Assembly: GCF_017565645.3 (NCBI RefSeq)
Contig: NZ_CP086136.1
Span: forward strand, 7,113,501-7,177,500
Reading direction: 5' to 3'
Length of the DNA: 64,000 bases
Source of the DNA: Bradyrhizobium barranii subsp. barranii
GTDB lineage: Bacteria; Pseudomonadota; Alphaproteobacteria; Rhizobiales; Xanthobacteraceae
In this document: positions 24,799-33,185 of the stretch, in pieces
How the letters are laid out: the number at the start of each line of letters is the position of its first letter
Numbering within the stretch: position 1 is the first letter of the stretch
Program-made: the position numbers and the translations under genes
The notes under the pieces: model-generated
The model's input: only the letters and a program-made list of their open reading frames with translations
Told to the model about the DNA's origin: nothing
Databases searched by the model: none

Positions 24799-27078
24799 TC
24801 AGCGCAACACGTTCAAGAGATCCTGCACCATCGAATTCGCCGTCGTGATCACCTTGGTGTTGGCCGAATAGGCCTGCTGGGTCACGATCAGCTTGGTGAA
24901 TTCGTCGGCGATGTCGGTGTTCGAGCCTTCCAGCGATGAGCCGCTGATGCTGCCCGACGCGCCGTCGATCGCTGTGCCCGACTGTTCGGTCGCGGCGTAG
25001 GCGCCGCCGTCGAGGGCCTTGAGGTAATTGGTGCCGTTGAAGTGCGACAGCGTCACCTGGGCGAGGTTGAGGTTCTGGCCGTTGGAGAAGGTGCCGACCA
25101 CGAGGCCGCTGTTGTTGACGGCAACCGAGCGGAGCTGACCGGCGGCGTAGCCGTTCTGCGTGATGGTGTTGATCGTCACCGCGCCGCTGGTGCTGGCATA
25201 TTGCGTCAGCCCGCCCGAGGACATGTTGAAGGCGACCGAGCCGAGCGACTGGCCGCCGACGCTGACGTTGTTGATGGTGATGCCCGATCCGCTCGGCGAG
25301 GTCAGCGAGCCGTCGCTGGCAAAGGTGAAGGCCTGCCCGGTGTTGACCCAGCCGACCGTCGTGCCGGTCGCATTCGGATCGGTCTGGTAGAACAGGTTCC
25401 AGGTGTCGGAATGGCCGGTGCCCAGCGAGACGCTGTCGGTCTTGGCCCAACGCAGCTGCAGGTTCACCGGCGTGCCCGCGGCGTTGTAGGCGGTGACCGC
25501 ACCGCCGCTGATCGATTCCTTGGTGAACGTGGCGATGTCGTTGCCGATCACGCCGCCGGTGCCGGCAGTGCCGCCACCGCCGCGGTTCTTGGAGATGGAC
25601 GACGTGAAGCCGAGCGCGGCGAAGGCGCTGCTGTTGTTGGGGCTCGTCACCGTCAAGGTGGGATTGGCGATACCGGTATTCAGGGTGATCACGCCGTTGC
25701 TGATCGAAGAACCGCTCGCACCGCTGAGCGTGTCGATCTGGCTGAGCAGAGTCGCTATGGAGTCGGTGATGTTGATCTGGTTCGGAGGGGTAGCGTTGGA
25801 GGCCACGAAGGTGATCGTATTGGCAGCTCCCGTGCCGTTGACCTGGATCGTGTTGCCGACCACGAAGGGCGTCGAGAGGACTTCCGCCCCGCCGGGCGTC
25901 GCGGTGCCGCCGAGCTGTGTACCACTCGTAATCGCGGGAGTGGACAGCACGTTACCGCCGCGCGTCACGCTGCTGACGCCGAGCAATCCTGCCGCAGTGC
26001 CGCCGATCGTCACGTCGGCCGTGGTGCTGGTCGTGATCTGGATGTTGCCGCTGGCATTCATAGTCACGCTGGAGGCGGGAACGCCGGCTCCAGACGCGAT
26101 CGCGCTGAGGACATCCGACATCAGTGCGCTGGTGGGCGACTTCAGACCAATCGTAGTGACCGCCGGGGGGCCCGCAACCGTCGAAACGCCCGAGACGGTG
26201 TTGTCGAAGTTGATTGTTTGGCCGTTGACCGTCAACGACTTGCCGGCCAGGTTGGTGAGAAGGCTGGTGTTGAGATGCGTGGCCAAGCCCGCATCGAGAG
26301 ACGTGCTGCCAGTTGCCACCGCCGAAGCGTTGTCCTGCAGCGCCACCGTGCCGGTCGCAGTCGTCGCCGTATAGGCCGAGCGCAGATTGCCGGTGGCCGC
26401 CGCGCCGGAGACCGTCGCATTCGAATAAGGCGGCGGCGGCGTGCCGACGATCAGCGGGTTGGCGGCGAAATCGGACGGGTTCAGGCCGCCGGCCGCCAGC
26501 AGCGTGCCGCTCGCCGCGGTCGAGCTCGCCCCCGTGTTCGGCACGCTCGGCAGGTTCGCGGCGTACTGGATCGAGGTTGTCGCCTGTGCCGGGATGAAGT
26601 TGTTCTGGAATTTCAGGACGGACGCCACATTGCCGGTCGGGTTGCCGGTCTTGGGGTCGACCGTGACGCCCATCAGGTAGTAGCCGGCACCGTTGACCAG
26701 GTTGCCGTTGGAATTGAGCTGGAAGTCGCCGCGGCGGGTGTAATAGGTGACGCCGCTGAACTGCGGCAAGTTGTCGACGACGTTAGTCGCCTTCTGGATC
26801 GAGAAGAAGCCGTCGCCGGTGATCGCCATGTTGGTCGCGACGGAGGAGGACGAGATCGTACCCTGGGTGGTGATGGTCGCCTTGGCGTTGGCCGTCACAC
26901 CGCCCGCGACCTGCTTGCTCGGGACCGAGGCGTCGGGGATGAGATCGACGAAGCTGGTGCCGATGCCCTTGTAACCGGTGGTGGATGAGTTCGCGATGTT
27001 GCCTGAAATGTTCTGCAGCGCGTAGGACTGCGCCTGCAGGCCACCCACCGAGGTGTTCATTGCATCGAAGATACCCAT
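24799..27078 (-). CDS. flgE: Flagellar hook protein FlgE
   Basis: FlgE polymerises into the hook. The N-terminus MGIFDAMNTSVGGLQAQSYA, LQNISGNIANSSTTGYKGI and the C-terminus EGSNTDIADEFTKLIVTQQA, SANTKVITTANSMVQDLLN are conserved. GDGFFSIQ marks the hook-family core. At 759 residues it is much longer than the roughly 400-residue E. coli hook protein, because of a Thr/Ala/Gly-rich insertion at about residues 170-500. Larger hooks are known in alphaproteobacteria. It is the first gene of flgE-flgK-flgL and has a sigma-54-like promoter 64-79 bases upstream. Confidence 0.95.
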   Translation of the reverse strand: MGIFDAMNTSVGGLQAQSYALQNISGNIANSSTTGYKGIGTSFVDLIPDASVPSKQVAGGVTANAKATITTQGTISSSSVATNMAITGDGFFSIQKATNVVDNLPQFSGVTYYTRRGDFQLNSNGNLVNGAGYYLMGVTVDPKTGNPTGNVASVLKFQNNFIPAQATTSIQYAANLPSVPNTGASSTAASGTLLAAGGLNPSDFAANPLIVGTPPPPYSNATVSGAAATGNLRSAYTATTATGTVALQDNASAVATGSTSLDAGLATHLNTSLLTNLAGKSLTVNGQTINFDNTVSGVSTVAGPPAVTTIGLKSPTSALMSDVLSAIASGAGVPASSVTMNASGNIQITTSTTADVTIGGTAAGLLGVSSVTRGGNVLSTPAITSGTQLGGTATPGGAEVLSTPFVVGNTIQVNGTGAANTITFVASNATPPNQINITDSIATLLSQIDTLSGASGSSISNGVITLNTGIANPTLTVTSPNNSSAFAALGFTSSISKNRGGGGTAGTGGVIGNDIATFTKESISGGAVTAYNAAGTPVNLQLRWAKTDSVSLGTGHSDTWNLFYQTDPNATGTTVGWVNTGQAFTFASDGSLTSPSGSGITINNVSVGGQSLGSVAFNMSSGGLTQYASTSGAVTINTITQNGYAAGQLRSVAVNNSGLVVGTFSNGQNLNLAQVTLSHFNGTNYLKALDGGAYAATEQSGTAIDGASGSISGSSLEGSNTDIADEFTKLIVTQQAYSANTKVITTANSMVQDLLNVLR

Positions 27079-27141
27079 AACTTTGTCTCCAGATCCGATC
27101 TCGGCGGCCGGTCGACCATGGCCGCAGTCGGAAGAGACAGT

Positions 27142-27157
27142 CGCAAGGGCTATGCCA
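27142..27157 (-). promoter_or_regulatory. Sigma-54-like -24/-12 promoter of the hook operon
   Basis: On the minus strand the sequence TGGCAT-agccc-TTGCG matches TGGCAC-N5-TTGCA with two changes, and both invariant dinucleotides (GG at 27156-27155, GC at 27144-27143) have the right spacing. It is 64-79 bases before flgE. Hook operons are sigma-54 dependent in Caulobacter, which supports the reading. Confidence 0.68.
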
Positions 27158-27197
27158 ATGCGGGTATTCTCAGGAAATCAATGACTTGAATGGGAAG

Positions 27198-27256
27198 GCC
27201 CCGGTCGGATGACCGGGGCACAATTGCCGGGCCGGCAACAATTGCCGGGGCATCGG
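27198..27256. repeat. Cluster of small inverted repeats upstream of the hook operon
   Basis: The stem gccccggtc/gaccggggc (27198-27219) is followed by two direct copies of caattgccggg (27221-27231 and from 27240) that are interleaved with their inverse ccggcaa. The stretch lies between the hook promoter and msrB, and resembles a degenerate intergenic palindromic repeat. Confidence 0.55.
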
Positions 27257-27369
27257 GTCATTCCGGGGCGGCCCGCAGCACCGAACTCAGGTTCGCAATT
27301 GCGCACCTGAGAAGCTCGAGATTCCGGATTCGATGCTCACGCATCGCTCCGGAATGACTTCAGCGAGAC

Positions 27370-27882
27370 CTACGTTGCCGACGCGGCGGCCGGGTGGAAG
27401 ACCAGCCCGAAACCGTCGATGCAATAGCGCAATCCGGTCGGCTTCGGACCGTCGTCGAAGACGTGGCCGAGATGGCCGCCGCAGCGCCGGCAATGCACTT
27501 CGGTGCGCACCATGCCGAAGGTACGGTCCTCCGTCTTGCCGACATTGCCTTCGATCGGCTGGTAGAAGCTCGGCCAACCCGTGCCGCTCTCGAACTTGGT
27601 GTCGGATGCGAACAGCGGCAGGTCGCAGCCGGCGCAGGCGAAGATGCCCTTGCGGTGTTCCTTGAGCAGCGGGCTGGAGCCCGGCCTCTCGGTGCCCTCC
27701 TTGCGGAGGATTTCATATTGCTGCGGCGTGAGCTGGGCGCGCCACTCGGCGTCCGTCTTCTCGATCTCGAATTTTTGCGCGGCCTTCTCTCCAGCCTCGG
27801 CGGGCGTTCCTCTCAACCAGCGGAAGGCCGAAAGGCCGAACAGGCCGGCAACAGTTGTCAGCAGGATGCGGCGGTCAAACAT
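27370..27882 (-). CDS. msrB: Peptide-methionine (R)-S-oxide reductase MsrB, exported form
   Basis: MsrB reduces the R epimer of methionine sulfoxide in oxidised proteins. The domain carries both zinc CxxC pairs (Cys83/Cys86 in ACAGC and Cys131/Cys134 in [13 protein letters not shown]) and the catalytic Cys154 in LRYCIDG. Ahead of it, residues 1-30 ([20 protein letters not shown]) form a signal sequence with a twin-arginine-like start, so this form probably works in the periplasm. At 170 residues it is longer than cytosolic MsrB by that leader. It stands alone between the hook operon and an FAD oxidoreductase. Confidence 0.93.
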   Translation of the reverse strand: MFDRRILLTTVAGLFGLSAFRWLRGTPAEAGEKAAQKFEIEKTDAEWRAQLTPQQYEILRKEGTERPGSSPLLKEHRKGIFACAGCDLPLFASDTKFESGTGWPSFYQPIEGNVGKTEDRTFGMVRTEVHCRRCGGHLGHVFDDGPKPTGLRYCIDGFGLVFHPAAASAT

Positions 27883-27990
27883 CTGATTCTCCGTGCGCGG
27901 GGGAGTCCACGCTCTGAGATACGGGCTCTAACGGCCGACGTTACACGTCCGGGCGGGGTTTTTCTCAACTTATCGCGAGACACCCTGTTC

Positions 27991-29427
27991 CTACGAGGCC
28001 GGTTCCACATCCTCGGCCACAGGTTTCGGCGGAGGGGCCGGCTGCGGCCGGACGCTGGGCGGCGGACGGCGAGGACCAGTGCCGGCGGCCCGGTTGGCTT
28101 CAGCGAGGCGCGCCTCGCGTTCCCGGTCCTTGACCCGCGCACGCTCGCGGTAGCGGGCGAGCGAGCCTGCGGCGGCGGAACTCGCCCTGCCCCAAACTCC
28201 CACCAATTGGCCCGCGACCCGCCCGGTCGTGCCGCCCGCCCAGACCAGTTCGAACGGCGAGAACAGCCGCCAGCGCTCGTCGCCCCACAAAATGCTGCGC
28301 GCGATCAGCTGCCCGGCCATGGCCGAGGTGTTCATGCCCTGGCGGCCGAACCCGCTCGCCACCCACAGGCCTTTGCGCAACTGGCCGATCTGCGGCATGC
28401 CGTGCACGGTCTGGCCGGTGACACCGCCGAACATGTCGGTAATCTCGACATCGCCGAACTGGGGGAAAATCGATCTGATCCGCCGCCTGACCGCGCCCGC
28501 AAAGCGCTGCGGACGCGCGGCCCAGGTGGTCTCGGGGCTTTCCCACATCAGCCGGTCGCCGTCGACGACACGGAAATGGTCGATCCCGTCGGAATCCATC
28601 ACCGATCCCTTGAACGCCACGATCTCGTGCACGCGCTCGCCGAGCGGCGCGGTAATCCCGGCATAGCGCCAGACCGGCAGCAGCGTCTCCGACAGGCGCC
28701 TCAAGGGCGCGCCGAGGTGGATGTTGCCGGCGAGCACGATGTGGGTGGCGCGCAGCCGCGCCGAGGGCGTGACGATGCGCTTGCGGATGCCGGAATGATC
28801 GATGCTGACGACCGGCGTATCCTCGAAGATGCGCGCTCCCGCTCGCCGCGCCAGCGCCGCGAGGCCGTGCACATATTTGCGGCCGTCGAGCTGGAACGCC
28901 CGGGGATAATAGACGCCGTGGAAGTAACGGTCGGTCTTGAGCGCCTCGCGGACGCGATCCACCTGCCAGCCCTCGACCTCCGTGTCGAAATCCTCGTGGA
29001 GCATCTGCAACCGGCTGATCAGCCGGTCGCCGGCATCGACGTTGGAGACCTCCAGCACGCCATCGCTCGGGCCAATGCCGGGCATGTTCTCTTCGGTGGC
29101 GTTGGCCCGGACGAACTCGGCGCCCTCCTTCGCCAGCGTCCACAATTCGCGCGCGTCCTCGAAGCCGATGCGCTCGATCAGATCGGCGAGCGGCAGCGCA
29201 AAGCCCGGCATCACGGTGCCGAGCTGGTTTCCGGAGGCGCTCCAGCCGACATGGCGGCCCTCGAGCACCGCGACGCTGGCTCCGAGCCGGGCTGCCTCCA
29301 GCGCGATGGAGAGCCCGGCAAGCCCGGCCCCGATCACGCAGATGTCGGCATCGAGATCAAACGACAGTCGCGTGCGTTCACGAAAGCCGGCTTCTTCCTG
29401 GGACACGCTTGTGAAAGTCTCGCTCAT
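27991..29427 (-). CDS. FAD-dependent oxidoreductase (DAO/GlyOX family)
   Basis: This flavoprotein of 478 residues has the dinucleotide-binding motif ADICVIGAGLAGLSIALEAA at residues 28-47 and the DAO-family C-terminal FAD motif GLWVASGFGRQGMNTSAMAG. These enzymes oxidise amino acids, sarcosine-like amines or gamma-glutamylputrescine. The last 60 residues are Arg/Pro-rich and outside the domain. It lies alone and is divergent from the sixA-like gene. The substrate is not evident, since no transporter or companion gene for an amine pathway is adjacent. Confidence 0.87.
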   Translation of the reverse strand: MSETFTSVSQEEAGFRERTRLSFDLDADICVIGAGLAGLSIALEAARLGASVAVLEGRHVGWSASGNQLGTVMPGFALPLADLIERIGFEDARELWTLAKEGAEFVRANATEENMPGIGPSDGVLEVSNVDAGDRLISRLQMLHEDFDTEVEGWQVDRVREALKTDRYFHGVYYPRAFQLDGRKYVHGLAALARRAGARIFEDTPVVSIDHSGIRKRIVTPSARLRATHIVLAGNIHLGAPLRRLSETLLPVWRYAGITAPLGERVHEIVAFKGSVMDSDGIDHFRVVDGDRLMWESPETTWAARPQRFAGAVRRRIRSIFPQFGDVEITDMFGGVTGQTVHGMPQIGQLRKGLWVASGFGRQGMNTSAMAGQLIARSILWGDERWRLFSPFELVWAGGTTGRVAGQLVGVWGRASSAAAGSLARYRERARVKDREREARLAEANRAAGTGPRRPPPSVRPQPAPPPKPVAEDVEPAS

Positions 29428-29520
29428 GTCGTTTCCTTAAAGGACCGATCGGGCCCTTGTCACCTTGTCCTCAACCGGCGCCTGTAGATTATTCTGGACG
29501 CGTAACGATTCGAGAATGCC

Positions 29521-30057
29521 ATGCGCCGTTTGATGCTGCTGCGTCACGCCAAGACCGAGACTGACGCGCCGAGCGGCCGTGACCAGGATCGTCGCCTCGA
29601 CGACCGCGGCCACAAGGACGCCGCGCAGATCGGGGATTGGCTCGCCACCCATCCCCCCTTCCCCAAGGCCGTGCTGGTGTCGCATGCCGTCCGGGCCCGG
29701 CAGACCTGGGACATTGCCTGGGAGACGATGAAGGACCGCGTCGCAGCGCCGCAGGTGGAGGTCCTGCCCGAACTCTACGGCGCCGATCCCGCCCAGATCC
29801 TGGAATCCATTCGCACTGCAACCGTTCCGGCCAACCCGAAGCAGTTGCTGCTGGTGGGCCACAATCCCGGCATGCACGAGGCCGCGCTAATGCTGATGGG
29901 CGGCGGCGATCCGGCCGGCGCCAAGGCGCTCGCTCACAATCTGCCCACGTCGGGGCTTGCGATCTTCGACTTTGACGTCAAGGATTGGGGTGACGTGGCC
30001 TACCGCCGCGGCAAACTGGTGCTGTTCGTCAGCCCCAAGCTGCTTCGATCGGGTTGA
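29521..30057 (+). CDS. SixA-type histidine phosphatase
   Basis: This 178-residue protein of the phosphoglycerate-mutase-like histidine phosphatase superfamily has the RHG-type motif LLRHAKTE with catalytic His9 and the second histidine in LLVGHNPGMHE. In E. coli SixA removes phosphate from the HPt domain of ArcB or from PtsN-type proteins; the target here is unknown. The universal stress protein gene follows after 60 bases on the same strand and may be co-transcribed. Confidence 0.88.
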   Translation: MRRLMLLRHAKTETDAPSGRDQDRRLDDRGHKDAAQIGDWLATHPPFPKAVLVSHAVRARQTWDIAWETMKDRVAAPQVEVLPELYGADPAQILESIRTATVPANPKQLLLVGHNPGMHEAALMLMGGGDPAGAKALAHNLPTSGLAIFDFDVKDWGDVAYRRGKLVLFVSPKLLRSG

Positions 30058-30117
30058 GACGCGCGGGGCGCGCCGTCTCGACCGGTTGATCCCAGCTTGG
30101 TCAATTGGGAGGCGCAG

Positions 30118-30543
30118 ATGTTCAAGTCCATCCTCGTGCCCATCGACCTCGCCGACACCGATCTGGCCAAGCCGGCGCTCGCGACCGCGATAACGCTGTC
30201 GCAGACCTGGAGCGGATCGATACGACTGCTCAACGTGCTGCCGATGACGCCGGTGATGCTCGCCGAATACGTCCCGGCCGATTTCGACGAGCAGCAGCGC
30301 CAGACCTCAGAGGAAGCGCTCGCCATCGTCGCGCGGGAGTCAGGCATCGAGACGGGGCGCATTTCCAGCGTGGTGCGACAGGGCGGTATCTATCATGAGA
30401 TCCTGGAGGAGGCCATGCACATGAAGGCCGACCTGATCGTGATGACCTCGCACCGGCCGGCGATGCGCACCTATTTCCTCGGCTCCAACGCCGGGCACGT
30501 CGTGCGCTACGCCAAGTGCTCAGTGCTGGTGGTCAGGCACTGA
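30118..30543 (+). CDS. Universal stress protein UspA family
   Basis: This 141-residue single-domain Usp protein starts MFKSILVPIDLADTDLAKPA and ends with the nucleotide-binding pattern LIVMTSHRPAMRTYFLGSNA followed by AKCSVLVVRH. The Gly-rich ATP loop of MJ0577-type proteins (G-2x-G-9x-G-S/T) is partly kept (HRPAMRTYFLGSNAG), so ATP binding is uncertain. GGGAGG six bases upstream fixes the ATG at 30118, inside a slightly longer open frame. A palindromic repeat begins 17 bases after the stop. Confidence 0.92.
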   Translation: MFKSILVPIDLADTDLAKPALATAITLSQTWSGSIRLLNVLPMTPVMLAEYVPADFDEQQRQTSEEALAIVARESGIETGRISSVVRQGGIYHEILEEAMHMKADLIVMTSHRPAMRTYFLGSNAGHVVRYAKCSVLVVRH

Positions 30544-30560
30544 GCGCCACAACAAACGCT

Positions 30561-30638
30561 GTCATTGCGAGCGCAGCGAAGCAATCCAGAGTCTTTCCGC
30601 GGTGGCAGTCTGGATTGCTTCGCTCCGCTCGCAATGAC
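30561..30638. repeat. Palindromic intergenic repeat, CATTGCGAGCG type
   Basis: The 30-base arms (30561-30590 and 30609-30638) are inverted copies with a single mismatch, separated by 18 bases. The core gtcattgcgagcgcagcgaa with its complement is a repeat seen between genes throughout Bradyrhizobium and related genomes. It can fold into a long hairpin. Here it ends 17 bases after the usp gene and also encodes the end of the DUF1127 protein on the other strand. Confidence 0.9.
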
Positions 30639-30924
30639 GACGCGGAGGCATTGTCACCACGCCCGGACTTGCGGGCGTGGCGGCCGAACAAAGATACCGC
30701 GTCAGCTCTGCCTTGAACTGCCCATAGACGGCGTCCTCGATCTGGCTGCGCGTGATCCCGATGTCGCGCAAGGCGTGGTCGTCGAGCTCGTTCAGCGTCT
30801 TGACGGCAGAGCGACGCTCCAGGCGATCGAACAGCGCATGGGCGGCGTTGGCGAGCGTGCTGAAAAATCCGCCCGACGAGGATGGGCGTAAACTCCGCCC
30901 GGCAGTTTGCGAGATCGTGGTCAT
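30562..30924 (-). CDS. DUF1127 (YjiS-like) protein with repeat-derived C-terminus
   Basis: The core of this 120-residue protein, LNELDDHALRDIGITRSQIE followed by DAVYG, is the DUF1127 signature, a short arginine-rich alphaproteobacterial domain; some members bind RNA or affect phosphate and carbon metabolism. Typical members are 45-90 residues. Here the frame continues past the domain and its last 26 residues (starting HCERSEAIQ) are the translation of the palindromic repeat at 30561-30638. The repeat therefore seems to have landed in the gene's 3' end and extended it. The ATG at 30924 is followed by a Ser/Gly-rich leader. Confidence 0.8.
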   Translation of the reverse strand: MTTISQTAGRSLRPSSSGGFFSTLANAAHALFDRLERRSAVKTLNELDDHALRDIGITRSQIEDAVYGQFKAELTRYLCSAATPASPGVVTMPPRRHCERSEAIQTATAERLWIASLRSQ

Positions 30925-31039
30925 CTTTCTTCTCCGGCCTACAGTCCGCGCGGCGAAGCAGGTGCCGTTGGCGCGGACGCTGTGAGCGCCTGCACCTCAT
31001 TTGCCATCGGATTGCTCTCGCTCTCCTCGGCTCAATCGC

Positions 31040-31083
31040 GGAACTTGATGGAACTTAAATGCTCCAGTACGCTACTCGGAGCA
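31040..31083 (+). promoter_or_regulatory. Candidate operator of the MocR-type regulator
   Basis: Two direct copies of ggaactt (31040-31046 and 31050-31056) have a 10-base period, and just downstream lies the inverted repeat TGCTCC-N12-GGAGCA (31060-31083). MocR regulators commonly bind direct or inverted half-sites in front of their own or a divergent gene. The site sits 27-70 bases before the regulator start and between it and the divergent DUF1127 gene. Confidence 0.4.
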
Positions 31084-31109
31084 AGTAAAACATTGCTCTC
31101 GGTGCAATA

Positions 31110-32453
31110 ATGTCCAAGTTCGAATACGTGAAGCTTGCCGATGCCATTGCGGCCGATATCACTAAAGGCACGTTAAGGCCCGGCGACCGGCTGCCGCCAC
31201 AGCGCAACTTTGCCTATGACCGCGGCATCGCGGTCTCGACCGCGAGCCGGGTTTATACGGAGTTGCTTCGCCGCGGGCTCGTCGTCGGCGAGGTCGGCCG
31301 CGGCACCTTCATCTCCGGCGACATCAAGCGCGAGGTCGAGGCGTTGAGCGAGCCGCGCGACGCGCGGATCGATTTCGAGGTCAATTATCCGTTATTGCCG
31401 CAGCAATGGGCGATGATCGCCAAGAGCCTTGCCGGGCTCGAGCGCGTCGATGCGCTCGAATCCGCCCTGCGCGTCTCGACCAGCACCGGCACCAAGAGCG
31501 CGCGCAATGCGGCCGTCGCCTATCTCGCGCGCAAGGATTTCACGCCGCAGGCCGAGCAGATCGTCTTCACCGCCAACGGCAAGCAGTCGCTCGCCGCCGC
31601 GCTCGCCGCCCTCGTTCCCACCGGCGGCCGCTGCGGCGTCGAGGCGCTGACCTACCCTTACGTCAAGAGCATCGCCGCGCGGCTCGGCGTGACGCTGGTC
31701 CCGATTCCGATGGACGAATACGGCGCGCGTCCCGATGCGATCCAGAAGGCGCATCGCGAAGCGCATCTGTCGGCGCTGTATCTCCAGCCCATCATTCAGA
31801 ACCCGCTCGGCGTCACCATGAACGCGACGCGGCGCGCCGACATCATGCGCGTCGCCGAGAAGCTCGATCTCACCATCATCGAGGACGCCGTCTACGGCTT
31901 CCTCGCCGACGACACGCCGCTGGCAGCGCTCGGGCCGGACCGTTGCATCGTGATCGACAGCCTGTCCAAGAAGGTCGCACCGGGCCTCGCGCTCGGCATC
32001 CTCGTCACCCCGCCGCATCTGCGCGAGAGCGTGATGAGCGCAGTCCGGACCGGCGGCTGGATCGCCTCGGGCCACGCGCTGGCGTCCGGGCAGCGGCTGA
32101 TGGCCGACGGCACCGTCGCCGAGCTGACGCGGCTGAAACGGATCGACGCTGCGCGCCGGCAGCAGACCGCGGCAAGGCTGCTTGCCGGCTACCAGATCGC
32201 GGCCGACGCCCGCTCCTATCATTTGTGGCTGACGCTGCCACCACACTGGCGCTCGCAGACCTTCGTCGCCGCAGCAGCCCGGCGCGGCATCGCACTGACG
32301 CCATCCTCGACGTTTGCAATTGCCCACGGACATGCACCGAACGCGGTGCGGCTCGCGCTCGCCCCGCCCTCGCTCGAGCAGCTCGATTCCGGCCTGCGCA
32401 CGCTCGTGTCGCTGCTCGGCACCAAGGAAGAGGATTTCGACTCGACGGAGTAA
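31110..32453 (+). CDS. MocR-type regulator: GntR winged helix fused to aminotransferase domain
   Basis: This 447-residue protein has an N-terminal GntR winged helix at about residues 5-70 (LADAIAADITKGTLRPGDRL, STASRVYTELLRRGLVVGEV, GRGTFISG). A class I aminotransferase-like domain follows, with YLQPIIQNPLGVTM, IEDAVYGFL and the PLP lysine motif IDSLSKKVAPGLALG. MocR proteins use PLP, alone or bound to an amino compound such as GABA or taurine, as effector. The ligand cannot be told here. The usual target is a divergent transporter or enzyme gene; the divergent gene here is the DUF1127 protein, which is atypical. Confidence 0.93.
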   Translation: MSKFEYVKLADAIAADITKGTLRPGDRLPPQRNFAYDRGIAVSTASRVYTELLRRGLVVGEVGRGTFISGDIKREVEALSEPRDARIDFEVNYPLLPQQWAMIAKSLAGLERVDALESALRVSTSTGTKSARNAAVAYLARKDFTPQAEQIVFTANGKQSLAAALAALVPTGGRCGVEALTYPYVKSIAARLGVTLVPIPMDEYGARPDAIQKAHREAHLSALYLQPIIQNPLGVTMNATRRADIMRVAEKLDLTIIEDAVYGFLADDTPLAALGPDRCIVIDSLSKKVAPGLALGILVTPPHLRESVMSAVRTGGWIASGHALASGQRLMADGTVAELTRLKRIDAARRQQTAARLLAGYQIAADARSYHLWLTLPPHWRSQTFVAAAARRGIALTPSSTFAIAHGHAPNAVRLALAPPSLEQLDSGLRTLVSLLGTKEEDFDSTE

Positions 32454-32523
32454 GCCAGAGCGTTGCGAGCGAAGTGATACCGGTTCGAAAACGCGTCACG
32501 ACAAAGATCCGGCCCTTCGCCGC

Positions 32524-33123
32524 TCAGGCCGTCGCCCATTCCGCGATAAAGCCCCTCGCCTTGTACGGCTCGATCTTGTCCCATTCGTGCAGGACACGCC
32601 GGCGAAACTCGACATCGGTGTGCCAGAGCGCGCGCGGCGTCGCAAAGCTGTCGACGGTGAGCAGCATCTTCTCGGCTTCAGGCCAGTGCCGGTGCAGCGT
32701 CATCGGGTAGCGGCGCGCCGTCCAGGTGTTGCCGAGGCAGATCACGCTCCGGATGTTTCGCAGTCCAAGCGCTGCATCAATGATCGGCAGCGAGAAGATC
32801 ACGTTCTCGCCGGTGTTCATTGCGCGATGTTCCTCGAGGATGAGGTCCGCCGGAATGCCGGCCGCGACCATCGCTGCCTTGATGATGGTGCACTCAGATT
32901 GCTCCGAGCCCGGCGTCACACCACCGCTGACAATCGACCTGCGGAAAAGGCCCTCGCGCCACAGCCTCGCGGCGGTGTCGGCGCGCAAGCCAACGTCCTC
33001 GCGGGTGCCGAACATGAACAACAGATCGGCCGGCCGCAGCGGCGTATCGATCAGATGCGTACGGTTGATTTCGACGATCTCATCCGCTGTAGGCTGGCGC
33101 CTGTTGCGATCCATGGTTGGCAT
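32524..33123 (-). CDS. YdcF-like DUF218 protein
   Basis: This protein of about 200 residues has a DUF218/YdcF-type layout: PADLLFMFGTRED near the start, AARLWREGLFRRSIVSGGVT with the Gly-rich turn, the acidic ILEEHRAMNTGENV motif, and VICLGNTWTARRYPMTLHRH. Members of the family bind nucleotides or S-adenosylmethionine in YdcF and act in envelope metabolism in SanA/ElyC. No transmembrane helix is present, so it is closer to soluble YdcF. The start is uncertain: ATGs at 33123 and 33114 and a GTG at 33141 are in frame and none has a clear ribosome site. Confidence 0.82.
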   Translation of the reverse strand: MPTMDRNRRQPTADEIVEINRTHLIDTPLRPADLLFMFGTREDVGLRADTAARLWREGLFRRSIVSGGVTPGSEQSECTIIKAAMVAAGIPADLILEEHRAMNTGENVIFSLPIIDAALGLRNIRSVICLGNTWTARRYPMTLHRHWPEAEKMLLTVDSFATPRALWHTDVEFRRRVLHEWDKIEPYKARGFIAEWATA

Positions 33124-33185
33124 GACAGCACGATGCGACACCGGCGCAGGAGCACGAAGTCACGTTTGATTGCGGCCGATTGCAC

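Noticed and set aside
25042..26988. A 648-codon plus-strand frame opposite flgE.
   Set aside because: It is the antisense of the Thr/Ala/Gly-rich hook insertion; long antisense frames are expected at this GC content.
27394..29487. A 697-codon plus-strand frame opposite msrB and the FAD oxidoreductase gene.
   Set aside because: Both genes below it have full catalytic motifs, and the antisense product has none.
30533..31000. A 155-codon frame overlapping the DUF1127 gene on the same strand.
   Set aside because: It is in another phase and lacks the DUF1127 motif; the shorter frame carries the real domain.
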